From Seriola aureovittata (Eukaryota > Chordata > Actinopteri > Carangiformes > Carangidae): a DNA stretch of 64,000 nucleotides. The stretch is from positions 29,515,771-29,579,770 of the forward strand of contig NC_079366.1 in NCBI RefSeq assembly GCF_021018895.1, written 5' to 3'. The notes under the pieces were generated by a model. It did not search any database and had not been told where the DNA came from. It saw nothing but the letters and a program-made list of their open reading frames with translations. A program made the translations under genes and the position numbers. Positions 27,637 to 38,863 of the stretch are shown piece by piece (the stretch's first letter is position 1; each line of letters opens with the position of its first letter).

Positions 27637-30600
27637 CTGCAGCGTGCCCAAACACACAAACACATTCAGTAAAATATACAGATTCCAGGGGTTACGCTGA
27701 AGTCATTTAATTGATTCTGTTAATACAGAAAGTTTGATTTTCAGAAGCAAAAACTTTATTTATTGTATTTAATGTACATTTCAACAAAGAATTAGAATTG
27801 TATTCATAAGGATAACGATGACATGACATATTTGTCCGTCTCTTGACGCGCTCACCTCTTGTCTGCGTCCTTGCAGTTGGGGCAGGTGCAGGCCATGCGT
27901 CTCTTCTTCTCTCCTGGCTGACCGGGCAGCTCCAAAGTGAGGGTCTGGTCCACCTGGATGGTCGGCTGGCCCTGCGTCGTCGCCAGCTGGAGCCCCCCGC
28001 CCTGCATTGTCTGCACCGTGAGGTGCTGCTGGCCTGACAAACCCGGAGACAGACACACTGTCAGAGACACAGCAGGGCTCCTACGAGAGCAGCCTCCAAA
28101 AATCTAATTAGACTCCCAGCTGAGTTATGTTCACCAGAAATTCTAATTAATGATTAATGGTGACATTAACATAATACAGACACATGAAAGCAGAGAGCTG
28201 ACAATATATTCTAACCAGATGGAGCTCGTATCCAGACTTCATTAAGAATTTGCAGTTTTTTTTTTTCCATTTTTCAAACGTGGCTGTTGTTGATCTTTGC
28301 ACTTAAATAAGAAGAAAGATGTTTTCTGTTTGCATTAATACTGTGTTTTATTTTATCAGATCTTGTCTATGTGTTTCTAGGTTTCGTATTTCATGTTGTG
28401 TGTGAGGTTATAGTGTCTGTTGTGTTGTTCTTGTTGCATGTGGTCATGAGATGTGACAGAAACTCCCCAGGAAGAATAGTTGTAGTGATACAGCAGTAAT
28501 CTTAAATAAACACTAAAAAATAAAAACATCATCATCATCATCGTCTAACTGTCATGGTGGATATTTTCTGCTAATTTTGCCCCTAGGCTGGACAATAATT
28601 ACATTTTTTTTCTGTATTGATTTTCAATTGTATTATATTGTGATTTACAGAAGCACAAAATGTTTAAAAAACTTCAGTTTCTAATAAATAAGAAAAAACT
28701 GCTAATTGAAGTTTGAAGGGCAACTTGACATCATAAATATCCTACTGATATACTGTATGTTCAGAGAATGGTCACAGTGTTGAGTTTGAGTTCAGTTTCT
28801 AGTTGCAATTTTAGTTATTCACTTTTGTTAGTAGTTTCCTTCTTGGTAAATTATATATACAGTCAATTTATTACTCTACCAAATGGTTCTGGTTCTGGTC
28901 TATAACGTTCTTTGTCTTCCTCCAGAGAAAACCAACTAACTCCGTCCTCTAGGCCAGAGAGAAAAATGTGAGAAAGATCAGTGACACCGCCTTGAACTTA
29001 GTTTCAGTTGGGTTATTCTTGTTTTTAATCAACCATCAGACGACTTGGAAACATGCACGTCGACTCACCCCCTGCGTTGGTGATGGTGACAGGAACTCCC
29101 TGAACTTGGACCCCGTTGATGCTGATCGTCTGCACCGCCTGAGTCGCCGAGGGGAGCTGCGACGTATTCAGCGCTATCATCCCCCCCGCCGGGGCGATTT
29201 TTGCCAGAGTCCTTTCCTTCCGGCCCCCTGCCGGCGTCTTTTTGGTGCTGGCCGGCGGCGAAGTCGTGGTGGTGGCGACCGACGTGGTGGGGGTCGTTGT
29301 CGTGGAGACCGAGTCCTGGAGCAGAACTGACTGCCACTCGCCCGACGCTGTTTTGAAGAGGATCTGAGGAGAGAAAACGTCAAACATCCTGTTTCTGTTT
29401 TCAAACAAAGGTTTCTGCTCTGTTGTTTAGGAATGAAGAGATAATTACTTGAATACAGTAAAATTAGTTAATTAACCTTTTTAGATTTATTGTAAATTAG
29501 TTTTAATCTATATAATTAAAGTAGTCGAATGCTACGACCCAGCTTCAGCTCTGCTGTGATTGGTGAGTGCACACGTCACTGGTGTACATTTACCACTGTT
29601 TAATAGCTGTGAATGGCAGCCAATTAGAAATCAGAAGTTTTGTCAAGGCTATAGTTTTGAAGCGAGTGTCTGAATGGATACCTGTGTTGGTGACGGCTCT
29701 GTCGGAGTGACCTGCAGGTTCGAAGGGACCGACTGTCTCTGTGGGACGGGCGGCAGCGTGGCGGAGGCGGCCTGCACCACTTTCAGGGCCTGCTGCGGGA
29801 TCTGGACCACTTGAGATTCGGGTTTGGGCTGGACCAGCTGGACCTGCTGCACCACAGCCGGCTGCCCGGGACTCTGCACGATCAGTAGGTTGTTACCAGC
29901 CTGCGAAACACAGAGACAGGAGGAGGTTACACCTGTGATGTTCAGGTGCTGATTCGGCTTTTAGCCAACACTCACATCTGGAGTGGTGCGGCTATAACTG
30001 AGGAGGAAGGGGTTAAGGCTGCTGGTGTACAAGGAGGCTGCCGGGAAGTCGGCCACCTCTCCTACAAACAGGTCACCACAACACCACCAGTTAGTAAGAT
30101 CGTTTTCCATCAGCTGAACTTTTGGCCACATGGGGGCAGTAGAACAGAACAAGTCCTATATTCACTCTCCTGCCAAATCCTGAGGAAAATATCCATCTCT
30201 TTAGTTGCTAAATGCACCACTGTGTGCACCAGCTACTCCCTCTAACTGAGTGTGTGCCATTGGCTGCTGGGCAAGTAGCATACAGTCGGTTTTCACAGCT
30301 AAACAGCTGCCTGCAGCATCTGGAAACCACGGAGAGAGCGAGTACACACCACAGAAGAAACCAAAATAGCAAAGTCGTAAAAACAACAAAACGAAACAAT
30401 GAGCTGAAAGATTAAAATGCTCTGCAGATGTGACAGGAATGCAGTCAGATTAAAAAAGTGACACTTTTATCGATTGTTAAAATAAAAATATGTATTAGAG
30501 AAGCTTCCAGTTTATCGTGTAAAACACAAGATGGATCACGTTACGATTCAGCAGGAATGAACTGAATGAATTCATCCAACATCCTACTAAGGTTAGGCAC

Positions 30601-33600
30601 CAATGTTTTAATTTTGTTTAATAAAGATTATTTGTTTGATTGAAGAAGTGTTTTCACTTCTGCAGCTTCTCAAGGACGAAGTTTAAATGCTGTTATCTGT
30701 TTGACATTCAACATTTTGTGTTTGTGTTTTTAACCGGATAAAAGAGCTTCAATATCCGTCATAACAAAATTCTAAACTCAAGGTTCACTAACTAAATTTT
30801 TCTGGCACTTTCAACAAAACCTCATCGACACAGAATACAGTAAATTAGCTTCCCGGTTGTTGGCTGAATTAACATCCTTCAGCTAGTAAGTGACCACAGA
30901 TTGTTCAACGCAGCACGTGTTATTTGTAGAGCAGTGAAAAAATCTAAATCTCGAATCAAAACTCACCTTTTCAGAACTTTTAACATTTAATATTGTTGTG
31001 TGTTGCATATTTTTTGTGTTTCTATGATCTTTTTTGTAACTTTCTTACAATTAAAATGTTTTATTATTATTTTTATTATTATTATTATTATCAGTGTTTT
31101 TGCTGCTACAGTACCTGTATGATGTTGTCACCAGCTTCTATCAGGATGGTCTCCATCTGCTCTGGGGGAGGGGAGGCAGCCTGTGCAGGAGGAGGAATCG
31201 GAGGCTGCGCAGCCAGAACCACTTTCTTCTTCCTCCCTCGTCGTCCCTTTCCAGGGGTGGGAGGGGCGGCTGCCGTCTCTGTGACGATTTGAGCCCCGCC
31301 CACCTCTCCGGTCGCCACGTTGAGCGGCAGCGTGAGCCCGCTGGGCAGCTGCACCATGTTTGCAGTAGAGTTGTTTGGCTTCCGTAACTTAGGGGAGGGC
31401 TTGATGGCTACAGTCTTCTGAGGCGTGATCGGAGCGGTGGCGGGGGCCGGTACAGTCATGGGGGTGGTGATGATGGCCTGGTTGGTGCCCGGTATGAGCT
31501 GGATCTGACCACCCTGTGGCATCACCTGGATAGTCTGGGGACCCTGAATCTGCGGCACCACCTGGTACTGGATGTTGGCGGGGGCCGTGGTGTTGGTGCG
31601 AGCCGGGCTCTGCTGAATAGTGAGGACGATGGGGCTGCCAGGAGCCGTGGAGCCCAGGCCGGCAGGGAGCTGGATCACATTGCCCTTGGCTGACAGAAAA
31701 CCCAGGTTTTTGGGCGGAGCAGGGGCGATTGGAGCCGGCTTTATGGGGAGGAGCCTGCGAGGCTGGGGCTGTGCTGGAGGAGAGGTGACAGGAGCCTGAG
31801 CAGCAGGAGGGCCGATCTTACTACAGGTGGCAGCCAGGAGCGCCAGAGGGGAGGGCTGGGTGTCCTGCAGGGAGAGACACAGTCAGACACAACAGCTCAG
31901 ATACAACTCACACCGTCTGCACGACAACCAAACTGAGCAGAAACAGGTCAGCACGAAGAGAGACGGATGAGGTGATGGTGAGAGGTACGAAAATAAATCA
32001 ACAGGTAAGCCTTCAACTACACATGCAGAATCATAATCATGGTGTAGTAGGTGTTGAGTTTCCTCCTGCAAAGCTTTTGAGCCCCTCAGTGATCCATATG
32101 TGTGATCCTCAAGCTGCAGGAGAGGAAGCATTCTGCATGAATGTCAGCCTCAGCTACTTTAAAACCACAGTGGATCTAATGAACCTGGGCCATCACCTGG
32201 GATGAAAAAGCCCGGCTGAATGATACTGACATAATCAATCTAGTAGCACAATACTTTTGGTCTGATTTGATCTTTTAATGACTATTGGTGCTTTCAAAAA
32301 GACGCACAAGAAAAATTACGACAAACCAAACTTTGAAACTGTTCGACAAACTTCAAAATCCGTCGCTCAGTGAAAATGCTCCTACAGTGTGCAGCGGCAT
32401 GAACGTGTGACGGGTTTATGGAGTGTGATGACGTCAGGAGACTTCAACAGTGCGACCAGAAAAGGAGCAGAGAGCGGCGACATCCGGCTGTTACTCACTT
32501 GCGTGGAAGCGGTGGAGGGCTGAAGGTATTCGCTGGGACTGACAGCAACAGTGGTGGCCATACTGTCCTGTTGTTCTGAGAAAACACACAGACACAGGAG
32601 AGTCAGAGTCAGGATGCCTGCAGCATCTACGTTCAGTGGTTCAAGGACATCTCAGGACAGTCCTACAGAACAGAAACAGATCTGAGAAAGACAAGCGCTG
32701 TAATGCCTCACTGTGCTCAGCATGTGATGATTTATCAGCATCTGTTACACCAATTAAGCCTTTAGTTACACCAATTAGTGCATTAACGTTAATTTATCCT
32801 AACTGCACATGGGGGTATTTTTTAGAATGACATTTATATTTTTATTTTCACAGCCAGCGACATGTATTCATTACTCTCCGAAACCAAAATCAAAATATGA
32901 TTAAAGCTACTTAAGATAAGTAACGGTAAATATCAGGACTTATTCACTCTTTCTTTTCTTTCTACAACTCAACACAATGATGCAATAATGATCAAAAACA
33001 TACGGGGGAGTAACTAACTACCACTGTGATGGGTAATATATTGCCAATATCTTTCTAGTTATTGAAAAATAATTACATACATCATAACCAACAGCTGTCT
33101 GGGAGGTATTAAAAAAAATCTATTAAGCATGCTTTGGAAAACAGTTAACAGTAACATAAAACAGTAGATGAGGCTAATACCTGTAAAAACACCAGTGTGC
33201 TCCATTAAGAAAGCACTGCTATCTCTGTTATACAGAATTTAAAATGAAATAAAAAAAGTACTGTGTGCACCAGCTGATCATTCATTGGTTATTTTGACGT
33301 GATTTTCTGAATGATACAATAATCTAGATAATGAACATTTTCAAAACAAGTGCAGCATTTTGAACTTCCGCAGAAGCTCCTGTAATGTAACAAAACATCT
33401 AGTGAGCTGGTTTTTAGTAAGTTAGCTGCTATGTCTGGCCCTGGAAAAGTATAAGCATGAACAACGCTGAAGTATCAAGCTACTGGTGATGAGTCAGACG
33501 CTCTCTAAGCAAGAAAATGCACTACTGGACTGCAGTCAAAAACATTATGAGAGGAAAAGACACAATTTATTGAGCATATTATATTTCTGTTTAGACAGTC

Positions 33601-35624
33601 AGCATAAGTACATTTAGGGCAGGATGCCCAATAGTTTAAAAGCAGGGTAAATCTTGAGTATCAGGCATCTCTGCCTAATGGCCAAAATAGGCTGAGGCTG
33701 TTACTGTCATAAGAACTGCTCAAGGAAAGAGGTTCACTCATGATATACACCAAGTGACCTATTCCGGGTATGAATGCATGAACTGCAATACAGCCTGTAC
33801 ACAATGTACAACCACTGGTTTTTAATAATATATATAGTCTGAAATAAACTCCAGTGCAACAGACAAATGTACGATAGAAACATAGACAGTCGGTGTTTGC
33901 TGTAGCATCCTTAAAGTGTTTTCATTTGTGATTTAAAGCAGCAGCAGCTGCTTGGGGAGGGGGGGCGTTTAGTTTTAACTCAACATCTCTCATCATTCAT
34001 GAACATGCAAAACAAAACTGAATATCAGTATTTGTAATAAATCAGCTGAGCTCAAAGCACGTTAACTGGCAAACACTTGAAACAGCGGGTGACACCTAAG
34101 TGCATGACAACCACAGAGCACTGTTCTGGCGACCAGCAAGCCTGCTGAGAAGTGCACAGGCTGCTGGGAAACGACTGAATAATCATGGATCTACTCCATC
34201 TGCAATAGAGGCTGATTTCATGCTTGCACTGATGAGCATTAAAGAAAGGCAGTTTGTGCTTCTAAAGTTAAGTATTACCAATGCATTTGAGTCACAGAGA
34301 CAAGCATTTGTTCTAGTTTTTAAAATATGAATAGCGTGCAATGTTAGAAAAATGAATGTAAAAATATTCAGTCTGCTGCAGGACAAAAACAAAGATGCAG
34401 CTGAAAATAACATGTCTCTTTCTTCATCTTGAACATCACAAGAAAAGTATGGACGGATTACTCCGCTTGAATGTATAAAATAAATAACATAGTAACATCA
34501 ATATAGATTCAAATTAATGAATAAAACTTTTGGTTCACTTTGCACAGGTATTTATTTTACAGAAGAAACAGATGTGTAGCTCTCTGACTCCAGCGTAGAG
34601 GTAATACTTGACAGGCACAAACTGAGGCTTCATTATATCCATATCCAAACACAGATCATTCAAAACACCAAAGATAAGCTCCTTGTTATGGGGAAATGGG
34701 AAAAATACAAAAGCCTCTTTTAAAAAACTTAACTGTCTAATTCTGCCGCCTCATCTGTCAATACTAAACTTTGCCCTGACAGAAAATAAACTGTGTTGTG
34801 GCTGCAGACCACACAGGAACTGTTTCCTCTGTTTCCTCTGTTAGAGCTGTATGCCTCATTAAGGGAAAGTGTTACAACTTCACTCTCAGCTGGCTGAGCA
34901 CACTTATTCTCTGCTGGCTGAAATACATTTTAGGATGTACAACCCCGGACGTGCGATTGCAGAACTGCTGCAGAAACTAAGCAAAAGTGATTCACACTTT
35001 TAACATTTTTTAAAACCAGCACCATTTATGCAAGTGTGTCTTTAAGCCCTGCCAGTTATGTACAAATAGAAAAAAAACTGTGCGGCCTCAAAATAGCGCC
35101 GCCATCAAACACATACTGTCGGTTTGCTGTGGACATCCAGCCTACATTGGCTAGCATGCTAACTAGCAATACTAACTAAACCGGGGCAGGCTAAGGTGGC
35201 TAGCAGCTCGCTCAAGCTAATTTGGTCCGTGTGGAGCTTAATTTAACAAACCAATATGGGATTGTTAGTTGCACCGTCTACATTATACTGTGTTTTTAGT
35301 GGAACGGATGAGTGGTGGAAATGCATTTTGCCGCATTTTGGATAAAAAGAGGTAAAGGACCAGCTACTTAGCTTCCATTAGCATACTTGGCTAGCTGCGC
35401 GTCAGCTAGCCGAGTCAAACTCTTTGATAACGTTACAGAAAAAGGCAGCCCCTTTCCGGAAGTGCGATGCTTATTTTGATTCGCACAGCTGCCCGAGTAC
35501 CCCCTAAAACACACTTATTCGTACCACATAATGTACAGTGCTTTCCTGTTCAATGCAAATATAATGTTTAGCGAAGTAGAATGTAATATAAACACCAATG
35601 TTTTAATTCCTACCCACCGCTCAT
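27076..35624 (-). CDS. sp2: Transcription factor Sp2, complete, 8 coding exons
   Basis: Exons, 5' to 3': 35618-35624, 32499-32575, 31115-31864, 29682-29900, 29069-29363, 27856-28033, 27443-27636, 27076-27176. They sum to 1821 bases, 606 aa (human SP2 is 613), and all phases match. Order: [20 protein letters not shown] start, Sp box with [16 protein letters not shown], two glutamine/serine/threonine-rich activation regions (about 60-450), buttonhead box CTCPNC (498-503), and three C2H2 fingers: C520/C525/H538/H542, C550/C555/H568/H572, C580/C583/H596/H600. Finger 1 has KTSLLRAH where Sp1, Sp3 and Sp4 have KTSHLRAH; this leucine is the Sp2 hallmark and weakens GC-box binding. Sp2 is a nuclear factor needed for cell-cycle progression and acts at many CCAAT/NF-Y promoters (family knowledge). 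Confidence 0.97.
30120..30350. repeat. Probable dispersed teleost repeat (sp2 intron 3)
   Basis: A block around CCATTGGCTGCTGGGCAAG and ACAGTCGGTTTTCACAGC that I recall as a frequent fish interspersed repeat. It is non-coding and no second copy exists in the window. Confidence 0.35.
31115..31864 (-). CDS. sp2: sp2 exon 3: Sp box and first activation region
   Basis: A 750-base exon in phase 0 (residues 29-278). It starts [20 protein letters not shown] (Sp box) and includes [30 protein letters not shown] and the basic patch GRRGRKKK. It ends in [13 protein letters not shown]. The poly-glutamine-rich composition is typical of Sp2 activation domains. Confidence 0.96.
32576..35617 (-). other. sp2 intron 1
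   Basis: About 3 kb between the 7-base first coding exon and exon 2. No conserved exon was seen. A GC-rich run of GCTAGC words sits near the promoter end (35140-35420). The rest is AT-rich and unremarkable. Confidence 0.7.
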
Positions 35625-35940
35625 GACGACATTCGCTCTCCGCGAGCCTTGAAGACCGAGCCCAGGGAGGAGCCCGCCCGCGCCGCTGCACCAATCCGCA
35701 GACAGTGGAGCGTTGAGCGGCGGCCGCGCTGACCAATCGCCTGGAGCTTTCTCTGTGATTGAAATTCAAGCGAACCAATCGTGACGTGTCACTCAGATAC
35801 GTCGGTTATGGAATGACGATTCAACCAATGGGATGTCGAGATTGTGCTCGACAGGGGCGGATCCGAATCGTAAACCCCCGAACAGGCATTTGCCCTATAA
35901 AAGCAGGAGGTTTGTTTCACTGACGTCCTTAACGGCCAAT
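35625..35940 (-). promoter_or_regulatory. sp2 promoter with five CCAAT boxes and a GC box
   Basis: CCAAT occurs at 35691-35695, 35733-35737, 35775-35779, 35825-35829 and 35936-35940, all in plus orientation (ATTGG relative to sp2). The first three are spaced exactly 42 bases apart. A GC box (CCCGCCC, 35673-35679) sits 50 bases from the sp2 ATG, and CRE-like TGACGTGT (35782) and TGACGTCC (35921) lie among the CCAAT boxes. The region is CpG-rich. Phased CCAAT boxes are the usual layout of NF-Y-driven cell-cycle promoters. Confidence 0.7.
35896..35903 (+). promoter_or_regulatory. TATA box of a possible divergent plus-strand promoter
   Basis: CCC-TATAAAAG-C is a textbook TATA box on the plus strand, 67 bases after the fourth CCAAT box in the same orientation. 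It would start a transcript near 35926, away from sp2. The predicted RNA shows no long ORF, so a non-coding divergent transcript is the likeliest product. Confidence 0.45.
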
Positions 35941-38181
35941 GTGATGTCCGAGGGGCTGTTCGGGCAAAACAAGAATGACAACCGAGCTGATCAATGAGCT
36001 TTAAGTCGCTGCCGTCTGACCCGTTTAAAATGTCCCGTGGTTTATTATGAGGAGCATCCCGTTATGTGGGATAACAGTTCTAAGCCAGTGTAAACGGATT
36101 AAAAGTTTATTTTAAATCTGCAATACAATATTTCTTACTCTGTTTATGTATATAAATTCAAGATGGACAGAATAAAATAGAATTGACTGCGTTTATTATC
36201 ACTGCACAATTGTACAACGAAGAGTAAACTGCTACCCTTGGGTGCAACAGTAAAACAACTTATATATAATAATAATGATATAAAACAAATATGATAAGCT
36301 CATAAAAAATGCATTGTTCCAAGATCAACCCCATGGATCCCAGCCTTTCCTTTTTGGTTTTTGATCCCTTACAAGAGAAGTAGAGGCCCCGTTCACATTT
36401 CAGGTGACTGTGAGCTCCACTGTTTAATGGTCACAAATAGTCTCATTTAAATAATTGTTCAAGATCAAGACCCACACACACAAAACTGTCCAATATTCCA
36501 TTTTCTTGTTGATACTTTTGCACTTTTACTTTTACTTAAGTAGAAATTTGAACACGAGACTTTTACTTGTAATGGGATATTTTAAACTGCCTATATATGT
36601 ATTTTTACCCAAGTAAAGGATCTGAATACTTCTTCCATCCCTGCTGGTGACACCTGGCTCAAACATGTACGGTATGCAAGCTGCTGTCTATTGAATCCCA
36701 TTCTATTCAATATAACCTGCACAACAGGCTGTGTGACCTTCAAAGGCTCTTTGACCTATTGTTTGGCCTCTAGGCTTGTGTAAGAACAGCTACAACAGAT
36801 ATAGTGCTGAAGTCATCAGGTTAAATAATTGTAAGCGCCACCAATCAATATCTGTTTACTATGTACCAGACGCAATAAAAACAAGTAATGTGAGTGTGAA
36901 AGTGTTCAACACAAGGACTCGAAACACACACAGGAACATGGACACTGACCTGGACGACATTACAAAAGCAGAACACAGTTTTTAGCTACAAAAAAACCCC
37001 ATACTGAACATATGAAGAGAGGTGTGTTGTGGATAAGTTTAAATAAGATAGCAGTAGCAGTCTTATGCTCTCCCTGTTATAGATGATCAATATACCAAGA
37101 ATTAAAATTGAAAATAGAAAATGAAGAAAAAGGCAAATAAACTCCTATATTTTAGCATTCGGGCTAACGAGGGCATAAATAATGTTAAAAAGAAAAAGGA
37201 AAATTAAAAAGGAAAGTGGGAATATTTTGGAACCACTAGTTGAAGTTTAACTTTTTTAAAAAGTGAAATCTTTATCTAAAGTGACTGTAGCTGTCAAATA
37301 AAAATAAAATAAAAAGATGCAATATTTCACTGTAGAATTGTGAGAGTGGAGAAGAATTAGAAAGTAGGGTTTCAGGTCGAGGTCAGATTCGATTATTTTC
37401 AAAATGTAATTTACAGAGAAGTTTCTGTCTTTTTTTTTCCGGACTTTTGCCAATCATCGTCTGCAAGCCTGGCAAACAAAAGTTATTATTATAGTGGATT
37501 ACAGTGAAATAAAGCCTCAGGAGGGCAGGTTGGGGTCATAAACTTGATGAGTTCAGCTGGGGTTGGGTCTTAGAAATGTACAGACAGAGATAGCAAGTGG
37601 AACATAATGGGAATATTGGATTTAAATTTATTGGCTGATCAAAATAAAATTCCAACAATTTTTAGAGCCTTTAACCAGAAGCCTGATGTTTTTAATGAGT
37701 CCGATTGTGTTGGACTGACTGGATGATGAGGCGCCTTTTTTTGGTCACAACATAATCCAAAGAATTGGCCTCAAGTGTGTTCTGCTGTTCTTTTCAGTGC
37801 AGCTCATTCAAACTCACGCTGGTGACTTGGACTCTGACCAGATCCGAACACTGAAGTCTTGGTCCTTGTCTCTTTGGTTTGGTGTTGGTCACAACCCAGA
37901 AGAGAGAGGCCGACACGATGCCGGCTCTGCCTCTCGCCCTGTAGAGAAATGTTCCAGTCGCGGCTGTCAGTCCCATCTCAGGCGACATCCGCTGAGCTGG
38001 CCCCCAGCACTTTCAGGCAGCATGTAGGCCGCCATGAGCGTGTCCCTCTTTCTCACCGGGTCGCTCCTTTTCACTCTATTCACATCCACAATGCATGTGG
38101 CCCTTTTCATACAGGCTTTTCCCAAAGAGTGCACTTGACCTTATTCACATGCAGTCGTCTGTGTTTCTCCCCAGCACGTTA
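35941..38181. other. Intergenic DNA between the sp2 promoter and the TC tract
   Basis: No confident gene. It contains one dispersed repeat (36514-36646) and one weak minus-strand exon candidate (37839-37938). The rest is AT-rich and unremarkable. Confidence 0.5.
36514..36646. repeat. Dispersed repeat (TTTACTTAAGTA family), copy 1
   Basis: It contains ACTTTTACTTTTACTTAAG and GTAAAGGATCTGAATACTTC, the wording of a common teleost repeat. A second, more diverged copy is at 51089-51232. Confidence 0.6.
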
Positions 38182-38225
38182 CCTCTCTCTCTCTCTCCCT
38201 CTCTCTCTCCCTCTCTCTCTCCCTC

Positions 38226-38256
<31 letters not shown>

Positions 38257-38344
38257 CCCTCTCTCTCCCTCTCCCTCTCTCCCTCTCTCCTTCTCTCTCT
38301 CCTTCTCTTTCTCCCTCTCTCTCTCTCTCCCTCTCTCTCTCTCC

Positions 38345-38376
<32 letters not shown>

Positions 38377-38446
38377 CCCTCTCTCTCCCTCTCTCTCTCT
38401 CTCCTCTCTCTCTCTCTCCCTCTCTCTCTCCCTCTCTCTCTCCCTC

Positions 38447-38477
<31 letters not shown>

Positions 38478-38565
38478 CCCTCTCTCTCCCTCTCCCTCTC
38501 TCCCTCTCTCCTTCTCTCTCTCCTTCTCTTTCTCCCTCTCTCTCTCTCTCCCTCTCTCTCTCTCC

Positions 38566-38597
<32 letters not shown>

Positions 38598-38600
38598 CCC

Positions 38601-38649
<49 letters not shown>
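38182..38649 (+). repeat. 468-base pure polypyrimidine (TC)n tract
   Basis: Every base is T or C. The tract mixes CTCTCTCCC and TCTC units, and a roughly 221-base block is repeated in tandem: the landmark CCTTCTCTTTCTCCC starts at 38301 and again near 38522. It gives rise to long spurious ORFs on both strands. The tract resumes after the retroelement at 40513. Confidence 0.97.
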
Positions 38650-38653
<4 letters not shown>

Positions 38654-38863
38654 GAATGGCGGTGTGAGAGGAGCGGTGTGTTGCAGAGAGCGTTTGTGAA
38701 AGTTTGTAAGTTTTTTTCAAACTTTTTCAGATTTTTCTTCCACTGTGTGACTGTTGATGAGTTTGTACTTGTTTTGTCTGTCATCAAAGTTGTGTGAGTT
38801 GTGTATTTGTGGGACTATTTGTGTCTTTGTTTGGCGGCTGCTGCCGCGGCCTCGCGGCCGAGC

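Noticed and set aside
38095..38797. Long serine/leucine/proline ORFs (plus) and arginine/glutamate ORFs (minus) through the TC tract
   Set aside because: They are translations of a dinucleotide repeat, open in all frames without stops. There is no sign of a gene.
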